A DNA stretch of 31,387 nucleotides from Methyloglobulus sp. (GTDB taxonomy: Bacteria > Pseudomonadota > Gammaproteobacteria > Methylococcales > Methylomonadaceae): assembly GCA_013140405.1 (NCBI GenBank), contig JABFSV010000155.1:1-31387 (forward strand). Direction: 5' to 3'. Each line of letters starts with the position of its first letter. Positions within the stretch are counted from its first letter, which is position 1. Of this stretch, positions 25,624-31,387 are shown one piece after another. The translations under genes were made by a program, and so were the position numbers. The notes under the pieces are model-generated. The model did no database searches. It was not told the DNA's origin and saw only the letters and a list, made by a program, of their open reading frames with translations.

Positions 25624-26889
25624 TTACAGTATTTCTTCGGTTTTGATTGCGTCCAACAGACCTAGGTATTTGTTATCTATCTCAATTGTTAAATCGCTAC
25701 CACCCGAATCATTAATATGCTCGTCAATTATTTTTGTGCAAGTAAATAATTTGGCACGGATTTGACCTTGGTCTGGCCTTAGATAGCATTTTTTCTTACT
25801 TTTTGAATTTGCAAATTGTTCCGCCAACACATTCATCAGCAGGTCAATCCCCTGTCCTGTTTCAGCGGATAACCAAACCCTAACCGGATTGCCTTCATCA
25901 TCCCGGTCTATTTTGGGCTGCCTGTCATCCAACAAATCAATTTTGTTGAATACTTCAATACATTTAATTTTATCCGCGCCAATGTCACCTAACACCTGGT
26001 TGACTTCTTTAATGATGCCGTCCCGATTCTCAGAATTAACATCAACCACATGCAGCAATAAATCCGCTTCACTGGCTTCCTGCAAGGTGGATTTGAAAGA
26101 AGCCACTAATTCATGCGGCAAATGACGGATAAAACCTACCGTATCAGCTAACACAATGTCGTTATTATTGGGCAATCGGCAACTGCGTAGCGTAGGGTCT
26201 AAGGTTGCAAATAACTGGTCAGCGGAATACGTATCCGCGCCAGTCAAGCGATTGAATAAGGTGGATTTGCCGGCGTTGGTATAACCAACTAAAGATACCG
26301 ATGGAATTTCGGCTTTCTTGCGTTTACTCCGGCCTTGATGGCGTTGCTTATCAACTTTTTCCAAGCGTTTTTGGATTTGTTTGATACGCACCGCAACCAG
26401 TCGCCTATCGGTTTCTAACTGAGTTTCACCAGGGCCGCGCATACCAATGCCGCCTTTTTGCCGCTCCAAATGTGTCCAACCCCTGACCAAACGGGTGGAA
26501 AGGTGCTTTAATTGCGCCAGTTCAACTTGTAATTTGCCTTCAAACGACTTTGCCCTTTGTGCAAATATGTCCAGGATAAGGCCATTCCTATCGACTACAC
26601 GAACACCGAGAAACTTCTCAAGATTGCGCTCCTGACTGGGTGATAAGGCATGATTGAACAAGACAATATCAGCAGAATAAGCCTCAACCTCGCTTTTTAT
26701 CTCGTCCAGTTTTCCGGTGCCGACAAAGTATTTAGCATCAGGGCTTTTTCGGCTGCCAGTCACGACATGAACCGGATTCGTTCCAGCCGATTTTGCCAGC
26801 TCTTTTAATTCCTGAAGGTCTTCACGGAGGGCATGTAGCGTCAGATGAACAAGTACCGCCCGCTCACCCGAATCCGGGCGGTCAAACAA
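25624..26889 (-). CDS. hflX: Ribosome-associated GTPase HflX
   Basis: HflX binds the 50S subunit and splits stalled ribosomes under stress. The 421-residue protein has the HflX N-terminal domain (LVHLTLHALREDLQELKELAKSAG; FNHALSPSQERNLEK) and the coiled-coil linker RLVRGWTHLERQKGGIGMRG, GPGETQLETDRR. The G domain has P-loop GYTNAGKSTLFNRLTG, DTVGFIRHLPHELVASF and FNKIDLLD. Length is close to E. coli HflX (426). It lies 69 bases after hfq on the same strand, in the conserved hfq-hflX-hflKC order. HflX is known to be co-transcribed with hfq in several relatives. Confidence 0.97.
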   Translation of the reverse strand: MFDRPDSGERAVLVHLTLHALREDLQELKELAKSAGTNPVHVVTGSRKSPDAKYFVGTGKLDEIKSEVEAYSADIVLFNHALSPSQERNLEKFLGVRVVDRNGLILDIFAQRAKSFEGKLQVELAQLKHLSTRLVRGWTHLERQKGGIGMRGPGETQLETDRRLVAVRIKQIQKRLEKVDKQRHQGRSKRKKAEIPSVSLVGYTNAGKSTLFNRLTGADTYSADQLFATLDPTLRSCRLPNNNDIVLADTVGFIRHLPHELVASFKSTLQEASEADLLLHVVDVNSENRDGIIKEVNQVLGDIGADKIKCIEVFNKIDLLDDRQPKIDRDDEGNPVRVWLSAETGQGIDLLMNVLAEQFANSKSKKKCYLRPDQGQIRAKLFTCTKIIDEHINDSGGSDLTIEIDNKYLGLLDAIKTEEIL

Positions 26890-26958
26890 CTAGCCACCTC
26901 ATCACCGTCTTGATAGCAAACCCTGAGCCTTTACTGACAACTACAATAACAGACAGAG

Positions 26959-27201
26959 TTATTCCTCAGTACTTGGTTCATCGTCGCGTGTCATCTTGAC
27001 GTTTTTGCCTGGAACTATCGTTGAGATCGCATGTTTGTACACCATCTGGCTAACAGTATTTTTTAGCATAATGACATACTGGTCGAAAGAATCTACCTTG
27101 CCTTGCAATTTAATCCCGTTGACCAGGAATATAGAGACGGGGGTATGTTCTTTTCTGAGAGCATTAAGGAAATTATCCTGTAAGTTTTGACCTTTCGACA
27201 T
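26959..27201 (-). CDS. hfq: RNA chaperone Hfq
   Basis: Hfq is the Sm-like hexameric RNA chaperone that pairs small RNAs with mRNAs. The 80-residue protein has Sm1 ([36 protein letters not shown]) and Sm2 ([11 protein letters not shown]) with the poly-A and U-binding residues conserved (Q8, the YKH triad). The C-terminal tail is short and acidic compared with E. coli (102 residues). ATAAGGAG lies seven bases before the ATG. miaA, the usual upstream neighbour, is missing: an alpha/beta hydrolase lies 230 bases upstream, so hfq must use a promoter in that gap. Confidence 0.97.
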   Translation of the reverse strand: MSKGQNLQDNFLNALRKEHTPVSIFLVNGIKLQGKVDSFDQYVIMLKNTVSQMVYKHAISTIVPGKNVKMTRDDEPSTEE

Positions 27202-27431
27202 CCGATTTCTCCTTATATTTATTATTAATGATTAGCATACAAGCATTTCCACATGCCTGCCGGTCGAACAGCCACATTGTTAACATTATCCAGTGGTACT
27301 AGAAAATTAAAGATACCCGCTATTTCAGCTTGGCAGCTTTACGGCAATGAGCAATCCTAAACAAAAGCCTTGATTGCTGATTAACGGCAAAGTTCAATTA
27401 TGTATCCATTTTTTACAATAGCAAGGGTTAA

Positions 27432-28211
27432 TTATGACTCGCTTTGTAAAAAATTTTCAACCACTTCTGTAAAAACTTCTGGCTGCTGGACGTGCAACCA
27501 ATGCCCTGCCTTAGCAATTGTTTTAAAAATGGCATTTGGAAACAATGTTGACGTATCATCCTGGGTAACATAAGCCGAATCCGCACCCGCAATAAACAAC
27601 GTATCTCCTTGATTAGCTATCAGATGATGCGTTGCCGGAAAAGCGGCGATATTCGGTGCCATCTGAAAAAAAACATCCAAGTCAACACGCCACTTATAGC
27701 ACCCATTATCCAAGGCCAGATTCTGCAACAAAAATTGCCGATAATCCAGTTCAGGTATGCGTTCGGCAAGCATTTCTTCGGCTTGTTTACGGTTATGGAT
27801 TGCATCCAAAGGTAATTCAATTAATGCGCGAATGGTATTATCAAAACTGTGGGTGTAACTTTTTGGTGCAATATCAACCACAAGCAACTTGTTCGTACGC
27901 TCAGGATGATTCAAAGCCAGCCACATGGCAATCTTGCCGCCCATACTATGCCCCATGATATGGGCGGCTGAAAGCGCATGAGCATCCATAAACCGCAACA
28001 CATCGGCGGTCATACTTGGATAATCCATTAACACATGGTGTGGTGACAGGCCATGATTACGCATATCCAACACATAAACATGAAACGAAGCTGAAAGCTT
28101 CTCGGCTATTTTTCGCCAATTACGCGACGAAGCAAAAAAGCCATGCAGGATGATTAGCGGAACCAGGTTGTCTTTACCCAATTCCTCATAAACCAATTCG
28201 ACGGATTCCAT
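27432..28211 (-). CDS. YbfF-like alpha/beta-hydrolase
   Basis: The 259-residue protein is an alpha/beta-hydrolase of the YbfF esterase type. The oxyanion block is ILHGFFASSRNW, the conserved DMRNHGLSPHH follows, the nucleophile elbow is GHSMGGK with S89, and the C-terminal AGHWLHVQQPEVF supplies the catalytic histidine (about 237). A candidate acid is in FIAGADSAYV. YbfF hydrolyses short- and long-chain esters and acyl-CoA in vitro; the physiological substrate is unknown. It stands alone between hfq and the tRNA pair, on the same strand, after an intrinsic terminator. Confidence 0.88.
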   Translation of the reverse strand: MESVELVYEELGKDNLVPLIILHGFFASSRNWRKIAEKLSASFHVYVLDMRNHGLSPHHVLMDYPSMTADVLRFMDAHALSAAHIMGHSMGGKIAMWLALNHPERTNKLLVVDIAPKSYTHSFDNTIRALIELPLDAIHNRKQAEEMLAERIPELDYRQFLLQNLALDNGCYKWRVDLDVFFQMAPNIAAFPATHHLIANQGDTLFIAGADSAYVTQDDTSTLFPNAIFKTIAKAGHWLHVQQPEVFTEVVENFLQSES

Positions 28212-28245
28212 CAGGCAAAAGCTGTAATGTTATTATTTGGGCATA

Positions 28246-28270
28246 AAAAAGGCTGTCAAATGACAGCCTT
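28246..28270 (-). terminator. Intrinsic terminator after tRNA-Glu
   Basis: AAGGCTGTCA and TGACAGCCTT form a perfect ten-base-pair stem followed on the minus strand by TTTTTATG. It lies seven bases downstream of the tRNA-Glu CCA end, so it ends the gltX-tRNA-Ala-tRNA-Glu transcript. Confidence 0.85.
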
Positions 28271-28276
28271 AGTATA

Positions 28277-28352
28277 TGGCGTCCCCAAGGGGGTTCGAAC
28301 CCCTGTTACCGCCGTGAAAGGGCAGTGTCCTAGGCCGCTAGACGATGGGGAC
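28277..28352 (-). tRNA. tRNA-Glu (anticodon TTC)
   Basis: The 76-base cloverleaf reads GTCCCCATCGTCTAG at the 5' end, with the acceptor pair GTCCCC/GGGGAC and GTTCGAA in the T arm. The anticodon TTC lies at 28318-28316 in the loop CTTTCAC. The CCA end is encoded. It lies 35 bases after tRNA-Ala and is the substrate of the upstream gltX product. Confidence 0.97.
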
Positions 28353-28387
28353 TAAACTCGTTTAGTCTATTTTAAAACTTTCTTTTT

Positions 28388-28463
<76 letters not shown>

Positions 28464-28510
28464 TCAACTCAGACCGCGCATTCTACAACAATTACCGTTT
28501 ATGTCCAGAA

Positions 28511-29914
28511 CTAATTTAAGCCTTGAACGTATTTTATTGCCTTTTCCAACCTTGCCAAAGTGGTTTTTTTACCGAGCAAAGACAAGGTAAGGTCTATAGA
28601 TGGCGACATTGCCGACCCACACACCGCCACCCGTAAAGGCTGTGCGACTTTGCCTAACCCCAAGGCCATTTTTTCTGCCAGATTGATAACGGTCGCGTGT
28701 AACGCTTCACGATCCCAGTCTTGCAACTGTGAAAATTCGTCATGAAGATTAGTTAGCACCAAATCAGATCCCGCCGTAAAATTCTTTTTTGCGGCTTTTT
28801 CATCGTAAGCATCGAAATCTTGATAAAAATAAACACTCGCTGCCGCCATTTCGACCAGCGTTTTACAGCGTTCCCTCTGCGCTAAGACCACATCGACAAG
28901 ATCAGGCCCCTGAGCTAGATCAATACCGCGTTGCTCAAAATGCCATACCAAATGCTTGGCTACATGAGCAGGGTCACTGTTCATGATGTAATGATGATTC
29001 AGCCACAACAATTTTTCCATGTTGAAAGCAGAAGCCGATACATTGATGGCTTCCAAACTGAAATTGGCAATCATCTCATCAATCGAAAAGATTTCCTGAT
29101 CGCCATGCGACCAGCCTAGGCGCACCAAATAATTCAACAAGGCTTCAGGCAGATACCCTTCATCACGGAACTGCATCACACTCACCGCACCATGCCGTTT
29201 GGACAATCGTGCGCCATCAGAACCCAATATCATCGGTAAATGCGCGTAGCTGGGCAATTCCGCCCCCAAAGCATTGAGGATGTTGATTTGCCTCGGCGTG
29301 TTATTCACATGGTCATCACCGCGAACAACATGGGTGATGTGCATATCCATATCATCCACCACCACCGTTAAATTATACGTAGGTGAACCATCCGTCCTAG
29401 CAATAATGAGATCATCCAGCTCCTTGTTGGCAACCGTAATATCGCCTTTTACCAAATCATTAATCGTGACTGCTCCATCCACAGGGTTTTTAAAGCGCAC
29501 CACAAATTCCTTACCCGGTTGCAGTTCGGTCAAATGACGGCATTTGCCGTTGTAACGCGGCTTCTCCTTGTTCGCCATTTGCTGTTCGCGTAGCTGCTCC
29601 AAATCTTCTTTGCTGCAATAACAACGGTAAGCATCACCCTGATCCAGCAATTGTTGGATCACTTCCTTGTAACGCTCAAAGTGCTGGGTTTGGTAATAAG
29701 GCCCTTCGTCATAGGTCAAGCCCAACCAATCCATGCCTTGCAAAATGGCATCGACCGATTCCTGGGTTGAGCGTTCGAGATCGGTATCTTCAATCCTTAA
29801 GATGAATTTTCCTTGATGTTTACGGGCATACAGCCAAGAAAACAGCGCGGTACGTGCGCCGCCTACGTGGAGGTAGCCCGTGGGACTGGGGGCGAAGCGG
29901 GTTCTAACTGTCAT
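28511..29914 (-). CDS. gltX: Glutamyl-tRNA synthetase
   Basis: GltX charges tRNA-Glu. The 467-residue class I synthetase has the HIGH-type motif as HVGG in [20 protein letters not shown] and the KMSKS-type motif as RLSKR in [15 protein letters not shown]. The Zn-region C-Y-C and C-R-H lie near residues 98-127, and the glutamate-specific helical C-terminal domain follows. Length matches E. coli GltX (471). WLNHHYI and the absence of a GlnRS-like tail support the call. Downstream on the same strand are tRNA-Ala, tRNA-Glu and a terminator, so enzyme and cognate tRNA are probably co-transcribed. Confidence 0.97.
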   Translation of the reverse strand: MTVRTRFAPSPTGYLHVGGARTALFSWLYARKHQGKFILRIEDTDLERSTQESVDAILQGMDWLGLTYDEGPYYQTQHFERYKEVIQQLLDQGDAYRCYCSKEDLEQLREQQMANKEKPRYNGKCRHLTELQPGKEFVVRFKNPVDGAVTINDLVKGDITVANKELDDLIIARTDGSPTYNLTVVVDDMDMHITHVVRGDDHVNNTPRQINILNALGAELPSYAHLPMILGSDGARLSKRHGAVSVMQFRDEGYLPEALLNYLVRLGWSHGDQEIFSIDEMIANFSLEAINVSASAFNMEKLLWLNHHYIMNSDPAHVAKHLVWHFEQRGIDLAQGPDLVDVVLAQRERCKTLVEMAAASVYFYQDFDAYDEKAAKKNFTAGSDLVLTNLHDEFSQLQDWDREALHATVINLAEKMALGLGKVAQPLRVAVCGSAMSPSIDLTLSLLGKKTTLARLEKAIKYVQGLN

Positions 29915-29970
29915 TTATTGTATTTTTTCTGAGAATGGTTAAGTATGAGAGTGTATTGAACAAAGTAAAG

Positions 29971-30075
29971 CCGCCGTTCGTCTTTATAACCAAAGGTCAC
30001 AAGTGCTCATCGGGTGCTGAGCCCGTACCACAGGCACTCCCTTTGGTCGTCGAAGGACTTAGCCAGAACTACCTT
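29971..30075. repeat. Degenerate palindromic element, copy C (one arm, with insert)
   Basis: CCGTTCGTC (29974-29982) and GTCGAAGGACTT (30049-30060) with a following AGCCAGAACTACCTT match the right arm of copy A but are separated by 66 unrelated bases. The insert is itself a hairpin: CCAAAGG (29990-29996) pairs with CCTTTGG (30040-30046), AGTGC with GCACT, and CGGG with CCCG. The left arm is not recognisable. It lies between gltX and the antitoxin gene. Confidence 0.6.
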
Positions 30076-30346
30076 AGCTATGCTCCGTCAGCCGTCCTTC
30101 TACATATTTATGCAAGAGACTTGAAATAAGCGTTTGATAAGGCAAACCCTCGCTCAAGGCACGTTTTTGCAGTAAGCGTAAATCTTTGGATGAAATGCGT
30201 ATATTAATCCGGCTGTCCTTTTGAAATGTCGCCGCCGCATAATCTTTATGCCGTTCAAGCTCGGCCTTAAGCCCTGGAACCCGCGTGAGAATGCCCGCAT
30301 CAAAATCATCTAACAGTGCTTGCTCTTCAGGATCAAGTTTTTTCAT
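30074..30346 (-). CDS. BrnA-like ribbon-helix-helix antitoxin
   Basis: The 90-residue product has an acidic N-terminal part (LDPEEQALLDDFDAG) that would wrap the toxin. A basic C-terminal ribbon-helix-helix motif follows (RINIRISSKDLRLLQKRALSEGLPYQTLISSLLHKY), typical of CopG/BrnA-type antitoxins that bind their own promoter. The ATG at 30346 is used because AGGTGA lies eight bases before it; a GTG three codons upstream is possible. The start lies inside the end of the toxin gene (14-base overlap), giving the toxin-first order seen in brnTA loci. The exact family name is inferred. Confidence 0.8.
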   Translation of the reverse strand: MKKLDPEEQALLDDFDAGILTRVPGLKAELERHKDYAAATFQKDSRINIRISSKDLRLLQKRALSEGLPYQTLISSLLHKYVEGRLTEHS

Positions 30347-30620
30347 TGTGGTCACCTACATAAAGTTTTGTGGCTTTGCGGCTGGGGATGATAGTTTTTA
30401 GAAAAATTTCCACGTCCGATTCAACGAACGACACCAAATAGGCATAGCCCTCTATCAGAACAACCGAGATTTTTTGGATTGAATAACGCTCTTTGTTAGG
30501 ATGCTCCAAAACATCAACCTCATCACCCGCCTCAATGTGAAACACCACATCCTCAAAACCAATGTTACGCTCTTTTTTGAGCATCTTGTTCTTTTCAGGA
30601 TTCCAAGTGTAGTGCTTCAT
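30333..30620 (-). CDS. BrnT-like toxin of a type II toxin-antitoxin pair
   Basis: The 95-residue protein begins MKHYTWNPEKNKMLKKERNI and continues with GFEDVVFHIE, HPNKERYSIQKI, and the C-terminal block IFLKTIIPSRKATKLY. BrnT toxins share the W-x-x-x-K-N...GxxFE opening and the SRKATK ending and fold like RelE ribonucleases. Toxicity by mRNA cleavage is therefore inferred. The upstream promoter sits so close that the mRNA would have only a few leader bases. It overlaps the antitoxin gene. Confidence 0.8.
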   Translation of the reverse strand: MKHYTWNPEKNKMLKKERNIGFEDVVFHIEAGDEVDVLEHPNKERYSIQKISVVLIEGYAYLVSFVESDVEIFLKTIIPSRKATKLYVGDHNEKT

Positions 30621-30632
30621 GCAGAGGATAAT

Positions 30633-30661
30633 AGCATACGATGTGTGCTTTGTGTACTCAA
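30633..30661 (-). promoter_or_regulatory. Promoter of the toxin-antitoxin pair
   Basis: TTGAGT (30661-30656) and TATGCT (30638-30633) are separated by exactly 17 bases on the minus strand. The -10 ends 12 bases before the toxin ATG, so the start of transcription would be about six bases upstream of the start codon. No Shine-Dalgarno is visible there. Confidence 0.65.
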
Positions 30662-30696
30662 CCGGAACATGAAAATAGCTTGTGGGTGAGCTTGCG

Positions 30697-30781
30697 TTTA
30701 TGCCCTTTAGGTAAACCCCAACAAAATGGGATCAAAAACGTCGGGGTTGTACCTTTTATGCCCCATGGGTACACCACCAAC
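30697..30781. repeat. Two imperfect direct repeats between toxin and dinD remnant
   Basis: A unit beginning TTTATGCCCTTTAGGTAAAC (about 30697-30722) is repeated as TTTTATGCCCCATGGGTACAC (about 30755-30781), both ending CCAAC. Between them GGTAAACCCC (30710-30719) can pair with GGGGTTGTACC (30743-30753). Origin unknown; no gene is seen in this 170-base gap. Confidence 0.5.
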
Positions 30782-30835
30782 CTACAAATACCCAACATAC
30801 GGGATACAACTAACCCACCGTACGCAGTACAACTC

Positions 30836-31282
30836 TTATAGTTCTGATTTTTTAGATTTAGAGATTTTCTTTTTTGGCGAATCAAGCTTTTTCATTTCTT
30901 TATTTGCTGACTTGATTAATTTTTTAACTGATGAAATATCTCCTTCAAGGGGTAAATCTTCTGGAGCTACTCCAGATGACCTTAGCATAATATCCCTAAC
31001 CTCTTTGCCGACTTCTTTCGCTGTAGTTGCTGATTGATTAATGCCTTTAACATCATTTTTTTTCATCCTTTCTGCTGTTTGTGTAACACGGAAGGTATTC
31101 GCCGCAAGCTCTGTAATTCCCATAAAATCATATAATGTCTTACTGGAATTAGCTCCTTTGTAATCTTGAAGGCTTTTTAAAGACATGTTGTACATACCGC
31201 GAAAACCAGCGTCTTTAAATATTCCATATTCACCATTTTGGATACCTGCCGATTTAGCAATAGCCCCCTGCGTCAGAATAGT
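30836..31282 (-). pseudogene. dinD: DinD-like DNA-damage-inducible protein, 5' end lost
   Basis: The reading frame carries the C-terminal part of DinD: AKSAGIQNGEYGIFKDAGF, GMYNMSLKSLQDYKG, LYDFMGITELAANTFRVTQT, then GKEVRDIMLRSSGVAPEDLP and a lysine-rich tail. E. coli DinD is about 275 residues and has the matching TELAANLFRATQT and VRQTIQELGGTMPEELP near its end; it is LexA-regulated and inhibits RecA filaments. Here about 150 codons remain, and similarity stops where the frame meets the insertion-sequence end at 31283. An ATG at 31195 could give a 119-residue product, but without the N-terminal half it is probably non-functional. Confidence 0.8.
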
Positions 31283-31387
31283 TGTCGTCTCAAATTTTTA
31301 AAGAAAATAAAATTTGAGCTTAGAGATGAAAACGTATACAAGGTATTCTGAAGACTTTAAAGAGCAAGCGCTGGTAAAGGTTTACAA
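31283..31387 (+). mobile_element. Left end of an insertion sequence (IS3-like), continues past window
   Basis: dinD similarity ends at about 31283, where TGTCGTCTC begins, a TG-starting end suitable for an IS terminal repeat. Just inside is a perfect ten-base inverted repeat, CTCAAATTTT (31289-31298) and AAAATTTGAG (31309-31318), followed by a transposase start. The other end, the target duplication and the exact family cannot be seen. The boundary is inferred from the end of protein similarity. Confidence 0.6.
31326..31387 (+). CDS. Transposase OrfA-like protein, 5' end only
   Basis: The first 20 codons read MKTYTRYSEDFKEQALVKVY and run off the window. The RYSEDFKEQALVKVY pattern matches the opening of the helix-turn-helix transposase_8 family, the small OrfA of IS3-like elements. 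A weak GAGCTTAGAG precedes the ATG. OrfA assignment to IS3 rather than IS66-like elements is tentative. Confidence 0.65.
   Translation, partial: MKTYTRYSEDFKEQALVKVY

Noticed and set aside
30658..31037. Short open frames on both strands between the toxin gene and the dinD remnant
   Set aside because: They overlap the promoter, the direct repeats or the antisense of dinD and lack ribosome-binding sites and protein-like composition.

Overview
The window looks like a chromosomal segment from a gammaproteobacterial methanotroph or methylotroph of the Methylococcales type. This rests on two tandem methylene-tetrahydromethanopterin dehydrogenase genes (C1 oxidation by the H4MPT pathway) lying in an otherwise standard gammaproteobacterial gene set: lptD-surA, rpsF-rpsR-rplI, hfq-hflX-hflK-hflC, gltX with tRNAs, and a GacA/UvrY-type regulator. 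The taxon is inferred from gene content and protein style; no 16S rRNA gene or search result is available. Base composition looks moderate, in the mid-40s percent GC by eye.

Region 1 (1-11.4 kb) is mostly cell envelope and ribosome. lptD and surA (outer-membrane LPS export and porin chaperone) run leftward, followed by the first 25 codons of an unknown gene. Diverging from them is the overlapping amgK-murU pair, which recycles peptidoglycan sugars to UDP-MurNAc. Then come a histidine-rich polytopic membrane protein of unknown function, a HIT-family protein, waaA (Kdo transferase), and the leftward ribosomal operon rpsF-rpsR-(YybS/DUF2232-like membrane protein)-rplI, with a promoter and a structured leader before rpsF.

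Region 2 (11.5-20.6 kb) is more accessory. It holds a PAP2 phosphatase with a probable TTG start, a tiny secreted protein whose last third is nearly half tyrosine, a TraT-like lipoprotein, the tandem mtdB-like genes, a GacA/UvrY-type regulator, a Crp-type regulator, two unrecognised exported proteins and an orphan LuxR-type response regulator that lacks the usual receiver lysine. Two copies of an imperfect palindromic repeat flank the tyrosine-rich/TraT pair. A third partial copy lies near 30 kb. Two of the three copies carry different inserts at the same place in one arm.

Region 3 (20.6-28.2 kb) is the conserved leftward run hfq, hflX, hflK, hflC, hisZ, purA, preceded by an alpha/beta hydrolase of the YbfF type. 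A terminator-shaped hairpin sits 22 bases before hisZ.

Region 4 (28.2-31.4 kb) has gltX followed on the same strand by tRNA-Ala(GGC), tRNA-Glu(TTC) and a clear intrinsic terminator. Beyond it lie a BrnT/BrnA-like toxin-antitoxin pair with a near-leaderless promoter, a pair of imperfect direct repeats, and the C-terminal part of a dinD-like gene cut off by the left end of an insertion sequence that runs out of the window.
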